Shown: positions 26,049 through 34,957, numbered from the stretch's first letter. The stretch: 51,279 nt of DNA from Planctomycetota bacterium (GCA_021776785.1 JAJFFF010000030.1:1-51279); one strand, 5' to 3'. Translations and numbers: made by a program. The notes: generated from the sequence alone by a model not told the origin.

Positions 26049-26965
26049 GTAAGTCATCCGCCCGCGCCATCGCGGAACTTCGCCGCACGCGCCCGCGCAA
26101 CTGGGTCGGGCGCATCACAGGGCTCGCGCTCCTCGCGCTGGTCGTGGTGAGTTGGACCACCCATAACTTTGGGTGGCGCCATTTGTTCACGGCCCGAAGC
26201 GCGGAGAACTTCGCACGCTTCCGCCGCGAGATTACGCCGTATCCGTTGCAGGAGCGCGCGTTCGACTGGGACATCTTCACCACGTGGCTCCACACCGCGT
26301 TAACCGACAAAGTGATGGCGGCGGTCGTCGCCACACTGGCCCTCTCGATTGCGGCCATTGTGCTAGCCGCGGTCATCGGCGCCATCCTGTCGCTTTTTGC
26401 GGCGCGTACACTCGCCACCGCTGACCCGTACCTGCCCGGCCCCAACGTTCCGCATGCGGCGCGCCGGCACGGTTGGCGCGCGCTCTGCGCCATCACCCGC
26501 GGGTTCCTCATCTTCATGAGAGCGATCCCGGAATACGTTTGGGCGTATCTGTTCAAAGCCATGCTGGGCCTGACCGCATGGCCCGCCGTCCTGGCGTTGG
26601 CCCTTCACAACGGCGGCATTCTCGGCAAGCTCAACGCCGAGGTCATCGAAAACGTCGATCCGAAAACGCCGCGCGCGCTGCGTGCGCTTGGAGCGAGCCG
26701 ACTCCAGATTGCCGCCACCGCGATCGCGCCCACCGCGCTCAATCGTTTCCTGCTGTACTTTTTCTACCGCTGGGAAACCTGTGTGCGCGAAGCGACGGTG
26801 CTCGGCATGCTCGGGTTTGTCTCGCTGGGCTGGTTCATCACGGACGCGCAGGTCCGCACCAACTACGACGAGATGTTTCTCTTCATCCTGCTGGGTGCGG
26901 GGATCATCTTGGTGGGCGACCTCGTCAGCGCGGGCGCCCGACGCCTCATCCGCCGCGCGAAGTAG
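26045..26965 (+). CDS. PhnE-like ABC permease 2
   Basis: Second permease subunit, 306 aa. The frame extends upstream inside permease 1, but the ATG at 26045, in ATGA overlap with the previous stop, is the logical start. It has a basic N-terminus and about six membrane segments, including 'ITGLALLALVVVSW' and 'AAVVATLALSIAAIVLAAVIGAILSLF'. Its coupling loop is 'EVIENVDPKTPRALRALGASRLQIAATAIAP', in two parts. The C-terminus 'GWFITDAQVRTNYDEMFLFILLGAGIILVGD' resembles permease 1, so the pair probably forms a heterodimeric channel. Two PhnE-like permeases per importer also occur in phosphonate and phosphite systems. Confidence 0.9.
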   Translation: MSKSSARAIAELRRTRPRNWVGRITGLALLALVVVSWTTHNFGWRHLFTARSAENFARFRREITPYPLQERAFDWDIFTTWLHTALTDKVMAAVVATLALSIAAIVLAAVIGAILSLFAARTLATADPYLPGPNVPHAARRHGWRALCAITRGFLIFMRAIPEYVWAYLFKAMLGLTAWPAVLALALHNGGILGKLNAEVIENVDPKTPRALRALGASRLQIAATAIAPTALNRFLLYFFYRWETCVREATVLGMLGFVSLGWFITDAQVRTNYDEMFLFILLGAGIILVGDLVSAGARRLIRRAK

Positions 26966-26973
26966 CGCGAACT

Positions 26974-26989
26974 CGGGACGATCGTCCCG
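26974..26989. terminator. Palindromic hairpin after ABC operon
   Basis: A perfect 16-nt palindrome (cgggacgatcgtcccg) begins 8 bp after the permease 2 stop. It can form an 8-bp stem only as a cruciform or with a small unpaired loop, and no U-run follows. It may mark transcript end protection or factor-dependent termination. Confidence 0.35.
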
Positions 26990-27115
26990 CAACACGTCGA
27001 TAAAACACCACGAAGTTCGTCTAGAACCCGCTGTTTTAGGGATTGGAACACTTCTCGCTAAACCCCATGCGGCAATGGATCTAGTCGCACAGGGACGCGG
27101 CGTGATGCAGAGCCG

Positions 27116-27146
27116 GTCCGTTGGCCGCGCAAGCGCGCCAACGGAC
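27116..27146 (+). promoter_or_regulatory. Stable hairpin just upstream of malate synthase
   Basis: Two arms, gtccgttgg (27116-27124) and ccaacggac (27138-27146), pair perfectly and enclose a further cgcgc/gcgcg stem with a one-base bulge and a 2-nt loop, giving about 14 bp. It ends 32 bp before the chosen start. It could be a leader structure controlling the glyoxylate-shunt operon, an operator dyad for a dimeric regulator, or the end of the preceding transcript. Confidence 0.45.
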
Positions 27147-27178
27147 TCCAGGCACCTTTGATCGACAGCGAGACGCAC

Positions 27179-28813
27179 ATGAGCGGGAACCATGCGGTGG
27201 ATGGCGTAGCCATTGAAACCACGACCACAACCCAGATCGCGGCGGAGATTCTGAGCGCGGAGGCGCTTCAGTTCCTCGCCGCCCTGCAACGCGAATTCAA
27301 CGAGCGACGTGTGGCGCTCTTGGCACGACGCGTCGAGCGGCAAATGGAGTTCGACCGCGGCCTGTTGCCGGATTTTTTGCCGGAGACAGCGGGCGTGCGC
27401 ACGACGGATTGGACCGTCGCACCCGCGCCGAGCGATCTACAAGACCGACGCGTCGAAATCACCGGCCCCGTCGATCGCAAGATGGTCATCAACGCGTTGA
27501 ACTCGGGCGCCATGACGTACATGGCGGACTTTGAGGACTCGAACGCGCCGTCCTGGTCGAACTGCCTCGAGGGCCAAATCAACCTTCGCGACGCGGTGGC
27601 CGGAACGATCGATTTCGCAGCGCCGAACGGCAAGCACTACTGGCTCAAAGATGAGACGGCCACGTTGATCGTGCGCCCGCGCGGCTGGCACCTCGAAGAG
27701 ATGCATGTCGTGGTCGATGGCAAGCCGATGTCGGCTTCCCTGTTCGACTTCGGACTGTTTTTCTTCCACAACGCGCATGCGCTCATCGAAAACGGCAGTG
27801 GCCCCTACTTCTATCTGCCGAAGCTCGAGAGCCACTTGGAAGCGCGTCTCTGGAACGACGTATTCAACTTCGCACAGGACGCGCTCGAGATCATGCGCGG
27901 GACGATTCGGGCCACGGTATTGATCGAAACGATCACCGCCGCGTTCGAGATGGACGAGATCTTATTCGAACTGAAGGAGCACTCCTCCGGCCTCAACTGC
28001 GGCCGCTGGGACTACATCTTCAGCTTCATCAAGCGCTTGAAGAATCACCCCGGCTTTGTGTTGCCGGATCGCGCGGACGTCACGATGACTGCGCACTTCA
28101 TGCGAAGCTACAGCCTGCTGCTCATCGAAACGTGCCACCGGCGGGGTGCTCACGCGATGGGCGGCATGGCGGCGCAGATACCGATCAAGGGCAACGAAGT
28201 CCTGAACGCGCTCGCACTGCAGCGCGTGCGCGCCGACAAGGAGCGCGAAGTCGGCGACGGCCACGACGGCACATGGGTGGCGCATCCGGCGCTGGTTGCG
28301 GTGGCGAACGAAGTGTTCGATCGCCGGATGCCGCGCGCGAATCAAATCCACCGGCGCCGTTACGACCTGAACGTGACCGCGGAAGATCTCCTGTGCGTGC
28401 CGACCGACGGCGCGATCACGGAAGCGGGCTTAGATGTCAACGTGGGCGTGAGCTTGCGCTACATCGAGTCCTGGCTGCGCGGTCAGGGTTGCGTCGCCAT
28501 CAACCACTTGATGGAAGACGCGGCGACGTCCGAGATCTCGCGCGCCCAACTGTGGCAGTGGATCCGACACGAGGCCACGCTGGCGACCGGCGCGACCGTG
28601 ACCAAAGACATGGTCACAAAGAAAATCCGCGCCGAACTGAAGTCCGTCCGCAAGGCGATGGGCCAAGACGCGTTCGACGCGTCCTGTTTCGCCGAAGCAG
28701 CGGAGCTGTTCACAACGATTAGCACGGGTAAGGCATTCCCCGAGTTCTTAACGCTTTCGGCCTACGAATCACTCGTCCGCCGTATGTCCACGGGATTGGA
28801 GATCACGCGATGA
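27179..28813 (+). CDS. Malate synthase A
   Basis: Condenses glyoxylate with acetyl-CoA to malate in the glyoxylate shunt, cytosol. Length 544 aa from the ATG at 27179; a TTG at 27158 would add seven residues. Family signatures are clear: '[18 protein letters not shown]' near residue 100, '[12 protein letters not shown]', the malate synthase signature '[16 protein letters not shown]' beginning near residue 266, '[20 protein letters not shown]' and '[13 protein letters not shown]'. The short form without the GlcB insertion identifies the A type. Its stop overlaps the start of isocitrate lyase (ATGA, 28810-28813), so the two are one operon. A strong hairpin precedes it. Confidence 0.96.
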   Translation: MSGNHAVDGVAIETTTTTQIAAEILSAEALQFLAALQREFNERRVALLARRVERQMEFDRGLLPDFLPETAGVRTTDWTVAPAPSDLQDRRVEITGPVDRKMVINALNSGAMTYMADFEDSNAPSWSNCLEGQINLRDAVAGTIDFAAPNGKHYWLKDETATLIVRPRGWHLEEMHVVVDGKPMSASLFDFGLFFFHNAHALIENGSGPYFYLPKLESHLEARLWNDVFNFAQDALEIMRGTIRATVLIETITAAFEMDEILFELKEHSSGLNCGRWDYIFSFIKRLKNHPGFVLPDRADVTMTAHFMRSYSLLLIETCHRRGAHAMGGMAAQIPIKGNEVLNALALQRVRADKEREVGDGHDGTWVAHPALVAVANEVFDRRMPRANQIHRRRYDLNVTAEDLLCVPTDGAITEAGLDVNVGVSLRYIESWLRGQGCVAINHLMEDAATSEISRAQLWQWIRHEATLATGATVTKDMVTKKIRAELKSVRKAMGQDAFDASCFAEAAELFTTISTGKAFPEFLTLSAYESLVRRMSTGLEITR

Positions 28814-30132
28814 AACAACAACTAGGAGCGCGAGTGCTGGAAGACCTCTGGCAAAACGGCGCACGATGGAGCGATGTCGAACGGACCTACACCGCAGAAG
28901 AGGTGTTGCGTCTGCGCGGCTCGGTGACCATCGAACACACACTGGCCACGCTCGGCGCGCGCCGACTTTGGAAATCGCTCAACAGCGACAACTACGTGAA
29001 CGCGCTTGGCGCGTTGACCGGCAACCAAGCGTTGCAGCAGGTCAAGGCGGGCCTTCAGGCAATCTACCTGAGTGGCTGGCAGGTCGCGGCGGACGCCAAC
29101 TTGGCGGGTCAGATGTACCCGGACCAGAGCCTCTACCCGGCCAACAGCGTGCCGTCTGTTGTGAAGCGGATCAACCAGTGTCTCCAGCGCGCGGATCAGA
29201 TCCACACGTCGGAAGGCAAAAACGGGTTCGACTGGTTTGTCCCGATCGTCGCGGACGCGGAAGCCGGCTTTGGCGGCCCGCTCAATGCGTTCGAGCTGAT
29301 GAAGGCGATGATCGAAGCGGGCGCCGCGGGCGTTCACTTCGAGGACCAGCTCGCATCCGAGAAAAAGTGCGGCCACCTCGGCGGCAAAGTGCTGGTTCCG
29401 ACGAGTCAGTTTGTGCGCACGTTGAGCGCCGCACGTTTGGCCGCTGACGTCATGGACGTCCCCACGGTCTTGGTGGCGCGCACCGACGCGAACGCCGCCG
29501 CGCTGCTCACCAGCGATGTGGATGAGCGCGATCACGAATTCATCACGGGTGAGCGTACACCCGAAGGCTTTTTCCGCACGCGTCCCGGCCTCGATCAGGC
29601 GATCGCACGCGGCTTGGCCTACGCGCCTTACGCCGATCTCGTTTGGTGCGAGACGGGCAAGCCCGACCTCGCCGAAGCCAAGCGTTTCGCCGAGGCGATC
29701 CACGCGCAGTTCCCGGGCAAGTTGCTCGCGTACAACTGCTCACCGTCGTTTAACTGGAAGCGCAATCTTGACGACGCAACGATTGCGAAGTTCCAGCGCG
29801 AGTTGGGCGCCATGGGATACAAATTCCAGTTCATCACGCTGGCCGGATTCCACTCACTCAACCACTCGATGTTCACGCTCGCAAGTACGTATCGCGACGA
29901 GGGCATGAGCGCCTACGTACGCCTCCAGGAAGCCGAATTCGGAAGTGAAGCCGACGGCTACGAGGCGACCAAGCATCAGCGCGAAGTGGGCACGGGTTAC
30001 TTCGACGCGGTCGTTCAGACGATCGCGGGAGGCCAATCCAGCACCGCCGCTCTCTCCGGTTCCACCGAGGAAGAGCAATTTCGCGCCGCTGATCCGACTC
30101 CGATTCGAGAGGACCGGGCGCAAGCGTCGTAA
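28810..30132 (+). CDS. Isocitrate lyase
   Basis: Splits isocitrate to glyoxylate and succinate, the committed step of the glyoxylate shunt. Length 440 aa, typical of bacterial AceA. The active-site segment '[16 protein letters not shown]' holds the catalytic C187; other family segments are '[14 protein letters not shown]', '[31 protein letters not shown]' in two parts, 'VARTDA' and '[10 protein letters not shown]'. The ATG overlaps the malate synthase stop by 4 bp. With the beta-oxidation enzyme at 5184 it supports growth on fatty acids or acetate. Nothing in the sequence shows an IclR-type regulator nearby. Confidence 0.96.
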   Translation: MKQQLGARVLEDLWQNGARWSDVERTYTAEEVLRLRGSVTIEHTLATLGARRLWKSLNSDNYVNALGALTGNQALQQVKAGLQAIYLSGWQVAADANLAGQMYPDQSLYPANSVPSVVKRINQCLQRADQIHTSEGKNGFDWFVPIVADAEAGFGGPLNAFELMKAMIEAGAAGVHFEDQLASEKKCGHLGGKVLVPTSQFVRTLSAARLAADVMDVPTVLVARTDANAAALLTSDVDERDHEFITGERTPEGFFRTRPGLDQAIARGLAYAPYADLVWCETGKPDLAEAKRFAEAIHAQFPGKLLAYNCSPSFNWKRNLDDATIAKFQRELGAMGYKFQFITLAGFHSLNHSMFTLASTYRDEGMSAYVRLQEAEFGSEADGYEATKHQREVGTGYFDAVVQTIAGGQSSTAALSGSTEEEQFRAADPTPIREDRAQAS

Positions 30133-30157
30133 CTAAATCGATATTTCTTCTTCTTCC

Positions 30158-30192
30158 TGTAGGGGGGTGCGGCGCCAGTCGCCCCCCTTACA
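30158..30192 (+). terminator. GC-rich hairpin after isocitrate lyase
   Basis: tgta-gggggg (30158-30167) pairs with cccccc-t-taca (30182-30192) around a 14-nt loop holding ggcgcc. It lies 26 bp after the aceA stop, preceded by a pyrimidine tract and not followed by a U-run. It is a likely 3' end of the glyoxylate operon but not a textbook intrinsic terminator. Confidence 0.4.
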
Positions 30193-30291
30193 ACTTCAGA
30201 CAAACAACAATGTTCGGTAGCCCAACGGTTTCCTTTTTTTTGGAAGCCACCACTGGCCAACCAACCTCCGTTTTACGGGTTATCGGACACC

Positions 30292-30338
30292 GGCGCGGGC
30301 AGGACTGTCTCTGCATTTGAATCCTGTTCGCGCCACCA
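30292..30338 (+). other. tRNA-acceptor/T-arm-like minihelix ending in ACCA
   Basis: ggcgcgggcagga (30292-30304) pairs with tcctgttcgcgcc (30322-30334) over 13 bp with two G-U pairs, followed by acca. Read as a tRNA 3' end, the pieces would be a T-loop-like tttgaat, a T-stem strand cctgt, an acceptor strand tcgcgcc and A73-CCA, but 12 extra bases lie between the 5' T-stem strand and the T-loop. The D-arm and anticodon arm are absent: the 5' acceptor strand runs straight into the T-stem. It may be a tRNA remnant, an attachment-site relic or a chance hairpin. It lies between two convergent genes. Confidence 0.35.
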
Positions 30339-30371
30339 TGTCTGCGGGCATCGCGGGACGCCGCAGCAGCC

Positions 30372-31016
30372 TCACCGAACCCAAGCGTCGGTAACCTGGC
30401 GGGGCGCGTCCGCGATGTAAGTCGGCGCCGCTGTTTGGAGGCGCGCACGATCGTGCATCCCATAGGTCACAGCGCATGTGGCGACACCGGCCGCGCGACC
30501 TGCTTCGACGTCGTAAATCGTATCGCCGACCATCAACGTCCGCTCGGCCGCAACGCCCACCTCGTCGATGACATGCTGAAGCATCGCCGGATGCGGTTTT
30601 GGTTGGCCGACACAGGTGCCGCCGATCACGGCGGCAAACATCGTGGCCATCCCATGCTCTTGCAAAATCGCCACGGCCGAGTCGCGCGATCGATTCGTCG
30701 CAATCGCTAAGGACACACCGCGCCCGCGGAGTTCGTCCAAGAGCTCAAGAATGCCCGCGAACACCTCGGAGCGCCCCGGCGCGCACGTGGCGAAGATCGC
30801 TCGATACAGCGCGCAGAGCCCGTCGGCGCCGTGTCCCGGCCCGGCCAGCTCGGTAAGCACGACCGGCAGGGCGAGCCCGATCCGTGCGGTGACGTCGGCG
30901 GGCTCGGGAGCCGGCGCGCCCGCCGCTTCCATCGTTCTCATCGTCGTTTCGACAATCGCGGCGCGCGTGTCCATCAACGTGCCGTCGAAATCGAACACGG
31001 CTAGGCGATACGGCAC
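30372..31016 (-). CDS. HAD-family phosphatase (phosphoglycolate phosphatase-like)
   Basis: HAD hydrolase of 214 aa starting at GTG, cytosolic. Motif I is 'FDFDGTLMDT' with nucleophile and acid/base Asp; the cap follows; motif II is 'IATNRS'; motif III lysine is in 'GQPKPHPAML'; motif IV is 'MVGDTIYDVEAGRAAG'. This arrangement is that of Gph/PGP-type enzymes that clear 2-phosphoglycolate, but pyrophosphatases (PpaX) and other sugar phosphatases look alike. The upstream rhodanese-MBL gene ends 6 bp before its start, suggesting one transcript. Function beyond HAD phosphatase is inference. Confidence 0.88.
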   Translation of the reverse strand: MPYRLAVFDFDGTLMDTRAAIVETTMRTMEAAGAPAPEPADVTARIGLALPVVLTELAGPGHGADGLCALYRAIFATCAPGRSEVFAGILELLDELRGRGVSLAIATNRSRDSAVAILQEHGMATMFAAVIGGTCVGQPKPHPAMLQHVIDEVGVAAERTLMVGDTIYDVEAGRAAGVATCAVTYGMHDRARLQTAAPTYIADAPRQVTDAWVR

Positions 31017-31022
31017 GCTATA

Positions 31023-32174
31023 TCAACCCAACGCGCACTGATTCTTACCCGCTTCGAGTTCGTCGGCTTCGTCGGCGTCGACCGTCAACAGGCCAAGATT
31101 GATCGCCTTGATCTTGCGATACGCGTCGGGAAACGGCGCCGTGCGGGCGCGCACCCAAGCGGCGAACTTCGTTTCGTCGTCCATCATCAGCGGTTCGTTG
31201 TTGCGACACACGACACCGAACTCGCACCCGACCGTGAAGTCGGAATTGCGTTCGCTCTCGTTCGCGTAGTGCGCGGGCAACACATCCATGCCCGGCGACC
31301 ACTCCCGCCGCGCACGGGCAAGGCTGGTCCACAGCGCGTGCGTCCACTCCGTCAGCTTGCCGCCCAAGTCCGGGCGCCCCACCGAACGAACAAACACGAG
31401 GTCACCCGAGAGCACAAGGTCCTCGTCCAAGCGGAGGCAGACGCTGCCTTCGGTGTGCCCGGGCATGTGCTGCACGGTCAACGACGCGCGTCCAAACGAG
31501 ATCGTCGCGCCGTCGGCCAGCGACTTGGTGTCGATCACGCCGGGGCGCCCGTCAAACGGCAAGATGGCGTCGGCCGGATGTAAGTAGTACGGCACATCCA
31601 ACCGCTTCGACAAGCTCGCCGCTCCGCTGATGTAGTCCGCGTGCGCGTGCGTGTCGGCGACGCCGACGATGCGCGCACCCGCGTTCATGATTTTTTGCTC
31701 GATACTGCCGGTCTGACGCGGCGCATCGACAACGAACGCCTCGCCGCTACTGATCAACGCGTACGCCAGCCCGCCCTTACCCACGCGGTCGAACTGAAGC
31801 ACCCGATCGAGCGACGCGGGCGTGGACATGCTGCGACACACGATCGTGCGCATCCACTCCGTCATTCCGCCCTGTAGCGAGACCGCTGAAAAGCCATGCT
31901 CGTTCAACAAGTGCGCGATGCGCCGGCTGTCGTTTCCTAAGCCGCACACGACGACGACCGGCGCGTCGTCGGATAGACCGACCTCGCGCGGATCGGCCAG
32001 GCCCACGATCTCGGATCCTTTATGGTTAAAGAATCGATCCGGCGCGACCATGTCGATGGAACCGTCGGCCAATCGACGTGGCGCGCGCACGTCCAGCACC
32101 TGGATGGGCTCCCCCGCTTCCACACGCGCGATGAGATCTAGTGAGGACCACTCGGGCGACGCGGCTTCACTCAT
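31023..32174 (-). CDS. Rhodanese-metallo-beta-lactamase fusion (persulfide dioxygenase-like)
   Basis: Fusion of 383 aa. N-terminal rhodanese domain (about 8-112) with active cysteine C77 in 'VVCGLGNDSRR'. The metallo-beta-lactamase-fold domain (about 122-345) has H176, H178, D180 and Y181 in 'DTHAHADYISG', then H240 ('MPGHTEGS'), D258 ('LSGDLVFVRSVGRPDLGG') and H302 ('LPAHYAN'). The replacement of the usual second His after Asp by Tyr, and 'VGRPDLGG', fit the ETHE1/CstB-type persulfide dioxygenases, which bind one iron, rather than two-zinc hydrolases. Likely role: handling of persulfide or sulfane sulfur. The usual order is MBL first and rhodanese last, so here the order is reversed. Confidence 0.85.
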   Translation of the reverse strand: MSEAASPEWSSLDLIARVEAGEPIQVLDVRAPRRLADGSIDMVAPDRFFNHKGSEIVGLADPREVGLSDDAPVVVVCGLGNDSRRIAHLLNEHGFSAVSLQGGMTEWMRTIVCRSMSTPASLDRVLQFDRVGKGGLAYALISSGEAFVVDAPRQTGSIEQKIMNAGARIVGVADTHAHADYISGAASLSKRLDVPYYLHPADAILPFDGRPGVIDTKSLADGATISFGRASLTVQHMPGHTEGSVCLRLDEDLVLSGDLVFVRSVGRPDLGGKLTEWTHALWTSLARARREWSPGMDVLPAHYANESERNSDFTVGCEFGVVCRNNEPLMMDDETKFAAWVRARTAPFPDAYRKIKAINLGLLTVDADEADELEAGKNQCALG

Positions 32175-32213
32175 GGTCGCCCAGTCTCGCCGTCGGGTCC
32201 GACGCGTTCATCG

Positions 32214-33086
32214 TCATCCCTCCGATTCCAGCTTGCGCCGCATCGCGGCGAGTTCATTTTGTTCGCGATCGCCGAGCTCGGGGAACGAGAGATCAAGACT
32301 CTCCAGCGTCCGCACCATGATGTCGGCGACGGCCAGCCGCATCGCTGACTTGGAGTCGGCCGGAATGGCGTACCACGGTGCCCACGGCCGCGACGTCGCG
32401 TTCAACGCGTCTTCATAAGCGGCCATGTACGCGTCCCAATGCGCACGCTCCGCCACATCACCCGACGAGAACTTCCAGTTCTTGCGCTCGTCCTCGATGC
32501 GCTCCAGAAAGCGTGCTCTTTGCTCCTCGCGCGAAACGTTGAGCCAAAACTTCACGACAACCGTTCCGTTACGCGCCAAGTGCAGCTCGTGGTCGCGGAT
32601 CGACTCGTACCGCTCGGTCCAGAGACGATCTAAGTTCCGCTTCCCGGGCAGGCGTTGGCCACCTAAGTACTCCGGATGAACGCGGACAACCAGCGTCTCT
32701 TCGTAGTAGCTGCGATTGAAGACGCCGATGCGACCGCGCTCGGGCAACCGACTCGCTGTGCGCCACAAGAAGTCGTGGTCGAGCTCTTCTTTTGACGGTT
32801 GCTTGAACGAAAAAACCTGAAACCCCGCGGGGTTAACGCCGGAAAAAACGGCACGGATTGTTCCGTCCTTCCCAGCCGCGTCCATCGCCTGAAACACGCT
32901 CAAACACGCCCACTCATCCTGTGCGTACAACTTGCGCTGCAGCAGCGCCAACTCGTCCACCTTGTCCTTGAGCAAACGTCGGCGTTCCTTTTTCGTTACG
33001 TCGCCGGGCGGCGCCGTCGGCGCAGCATCCACACGATAAGAGCCGTCGAACGGAACGAGGAACGGGCTGTCAACGGCCTTGAGCAT
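32214..33086 (-). CDS. Polyphosphate kinase 2 family protein
   Basis: PPK2-family phosphotransferase, 290 aa, cytosolic, moving phosphate between polyphosphate and nucleotides. Key segments: Walker A-like 'MDAAGKDGTIRAVFSGVNP', 'FSFKQPSKEELDHDFLWR', Walker B-like 'GVFNRSYYEETLVVRVHPE' and 'VVVKFWLNVSREEQ'. The single-domain size and the Walker A context point to the class that phosphorylates AMP or ADP using polyphosphate; the direction in vivo is not evident. A Nudix gene lies just upstream (10 bp) on the same strand and the rhodanese-MBL fusion 39 bp downstream. Confidence 0.93.
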   Translation of the reverse strand: MLKAVDSPFLVPFDGSYRVDAAPTAPPGDVTKKERRRLLKDKVDELALLQRKLYAQDEWACLSVFQAMDAAGKDGTIRAVFSGVNPAGFQVFSFKQPSKEELDHDFLWRTASRLPERGRIGVFNRSYYEETLVVRVHPEYLGGQRLPGKRNLDRLWTERYESIRDHELHLARNGTVVVKFWLNVSREEQRARFLERIEDERKNWKFSSGDVAERAHWDAYMAAYEDALNATSRPWAPWYAIPADSKSAMRLAVADIMVRTLESLDLSFPELGDREQNELAAMRRKLESEG

Positions 33087-33095
33087 GCCGCCAAC

Positions 33096-33629
33096 TTACC
33101 GCGCGCGTTCCCACATACGCAAAAGACTAGGCTCGGGAAACATCGCTTCGATCTCGTCCATGGCGAACCACCGCACGGCGTGGGACTCGTCGCTGACGAC
33201 GGGATCCTGGTCCCCCGGGGCTTCGATCAAGAACCGAATGTCGTGATGAAGATGCGCCGAAATCGCGCCGCGCGCCGGGATGCGATGGACGTCAACGTCT
33301 AGCGGAAGGTCGCCGCACAACGTCAAACCGGATAGCCCCGTCTCCTCCTGCGCCTCGTTCAGCGCGACGGCGGCAACGTCACACTCACCGTCGGCATGCC
33401 CGCCCGGTTGCAGCCAACGGTTGAGTTTTTTGTGATGGACGAGGCACACCCGGTCACGCTCGGGCGTCACCACCCAGGCCGCCCCCGTGATGTGTCCCTC
33501 GACGCAACTCCGCTCGAAACATTGGGTGTGTTGGCGCACAAACTGCCGGATGTGATCGACAGCCACCAGATCGTCGGGATATCGCACGAGGTATCGCTCC
33601 AACAGATCGAGTAGCGGGCGCCGATGCAT
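33096..33629 (-). CDS. Nudix hydrolase
   Basis: Nudix protein, 177 aa, start ATG at 33629. A longer frame to 33689 has no support and adds a basic segment. The Nudix box is 'GGHADGECDVAAVALNEAQEETGL'-like (read in parts: 'PGGHADGE' then 'NEAQEETGL'). It has one more residue between the first Glu and the second half than the classic spacing, and Asn in place of the Arg. This 'GGHADG' form is common in a Nudix subgroup of unknown substrate. 'WFAMDEIEAMFPEPSLLRM' closes the fold. It is transcribed with PPK2 (10-bp gap), so nucleoside polyphosphates are a plausible substrate class, by context only. Confidence 0.88.
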   Translation of the reverse strand: MHRRPLLDLLERYLVRYPDDLVAVDHIRQFVRQHTQCFERSCVEGHITGAAWVVTPERDRVCLVHHKKLNRWLQPGGHADGECDVAAVALNEAQEETGLSGLTLCGDLPLDVDVHRIPARGAISAHLHHDIRFLIEAPGDQDPVVSDESHAVRWFAMDEIEAMFPEPSLLRMWERAR

Positions 33630-33701
33630 GGCATGGTGATAGACGATGCAGGCGACACGGCGTTGCGCGCACAGTCTTCGCGCGGGCACGCGTGACCGCG
33701 G

Positions 33702-34415
33702 CTACGATTCCGTCGACTCGCTGCCACCGGCGTCGGTTCGGTCGCGCCACCGCGCGCCCGACTGTTGCGCGGCGGCCAGTTCGGTTACGAAATGCGCGCG
33801 CCGGAGGTTGCGGGCGCCCAGTCGCAGCAGGTGTTCGGTTTCGAGTTGGCAATCGACAAATCGGAACCCGCACGCCGCGGCGTGCTCGACGAGTGCGACA
33901 AACGCCACCTTGCTCGCGTCGGTTTCGCGGTGAAACATCGATTCACCGCAGAACACGCCGTCCGAAGCGATGCCGTACAGCCCACCGACGAGTTGGTCGT
34001 CCCGCCAGCACTCGACGCTATGCGCGTGACCTTCCGCGTGTAGGTCGATGTACGCGTCCACCATCGTTTCGGTGATCCACGTGCCCGCTTCATCGCGCGG
34101 CGCTTTCGCGCACGCTCGGATTACGTCCCCGAACGCCGAGTCGAAACGAACCTCGAAGCGACCGGAGCGAATGCGCTGTCTGAGACTGCGCGACACGCGT
34201 AACTCGGCGGGGTAGAGCACACATCGCGGGTCCGGCGAAAACCAGAGCAGCGGCGCATCCTCCTCCGCGGGCCACGGAAAGATGCCGCGGCGATAGGCGT
34301 CGAGCAAGCGGTCGCGTGAGAGCGACCCGCCGATCGCGAGCAGGCCGTGGGCGTCGGCGTACTCGACCGGCGGAAACGGCGTGTCCTCGTCGAGCCAAAA
34401 TCGGCGGCGCCACAT
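33702..34415 (-). CDS. Leucyl/phenylalanyl-tRNA-protein transferase
   Basis: Transfers Leu or Phe from charged tRNA to proteins with N-terminal Arg or Lys, creating N-degrons for ClpS/ClpAP. Length 237 aa from the ATG at 34415; the longer frame upstream is noise. Family landmarks: 'DTPFPPVEYADAHGLLAIGG', 'AYRRGIFPW', 'LLWFSPDPRCVLYP', 'TWITETMVDAYIDLH', 'GHAHSVECW', 'LVGGLYGI', 'FCGESMFHR', 'FVDCQLETEHLLRLGA'. The C-terminal tail after 'RRAHFVTEL' is short and Ser/Thr/Glu-rich. Starts divergently from the DUF488 gene, 74 bp apart. Confidence 0.95.
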   Translation of the reverse strand: MWRRRFWLDEDTPFPPVEYADAHGLLAIGGSLSRDRLLDAYRRGIFPWPAEEDAPLLWFSPDPRCVLYPAELRVSRSLRQRIRSGRFEVRFDSAFGDVIRACAKAPRDEAGTWITETMVDAYIDLHAEGHAHSVECWRDDQLVGGLYGIASDGVFCGESMFHRETDASKVAFVALVEHAAACGFRFVDCQLETEHLLRLGARNLRRAHFVTELAAAQQSGARWRDRTDAGGSESTES

Positions 34416-34489
34416 GCATCGTTCAGAATACACGTTTGGGCGGGCACACGACGGTTGACGACACGATCTCGTCGGGCACACTCGGGGTT

Positions 34490-34957
34490 GTGTCCGAGAA
34501 CGCGCGCCCCACGCTTCGCCCGCGCCTTTTTTCGGTGGGTCACTCCAATCGAACGGCTGCGGCGTTCGTCGAGGTCTTGGCGGCGCACTCCATAGCGACG
34601 TTGTGCGACGTGCGCCGTTATCCCGCGTCGAAACGGCACCCGCAGTTCGATCGGCCCGAATTGGGCGCGCTTTTAGACGACGCCGGTGTGGGCTACCTCT
34701 GGCTGGGCGACGCGCTCGGCGGCTACCGCGACTACGACGAGCACATGGGCACGCCGCTCTTTCGCGACGGTGTCGCGGCGCTGCTGGCCGCAGGCCGCGC
34801 ACGGCCCACCGTGTTCATGTGCGCCGAAAAGGACGTGGCGCACTGCCATCGACGCCACATCGCGGACCACCTCGTCCGCGACCATCGAGTCATCGTCACG
34901 CACATTCTGGATGCCGACACGACGGCGCCGCATCGTCCCCAAACGACTTTGTTCTGA
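34490..34957 (+). CDS. DUF488-family protein
   Basis: Protein of about 155 aa. No ATG fits; the GTG at 34490 is the only sensible in-frame start before the conserved 'FSVGHSN'. DUF488 pattern: 'LFSVGHSNRTAAAFVEVL', 'LCDVRRYPASKRHPQFD', 'YLWLGDALGG', 'FMCAEKDVAHCHRRHIADHL'. The conserved Cys and His residues in 'FMCAEKDVAHCHR' suggest a metal or catalytic site, but the function of the family is not established. It is divergent from aat and converges with the HEAT-like gene at 34973, leaving 15 bp. Confidence 0.85.
   Translation: MSENARPTLRPRLFSVGHSNRTAAAFVEVLAAHSIATLCDVRRYPASKRHPQFDRPELGALLDDAGVGYLWLGDALGGYRDYDEHMGTPLFRDGVAALLAAGRARPTVFMCAEKDVAHCHRRHIADHLVRDHRVIVTHILDADTTAPHRPQTTLF

Noticed and set aside
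30292..30338. Calling a tRNA gene at the acca-ending hairpin
   Set aside because: No D-arm or anticodon arm can be placed and the T-loop is displaced by 12 nt; listed only as a tRNA-like hairpin.
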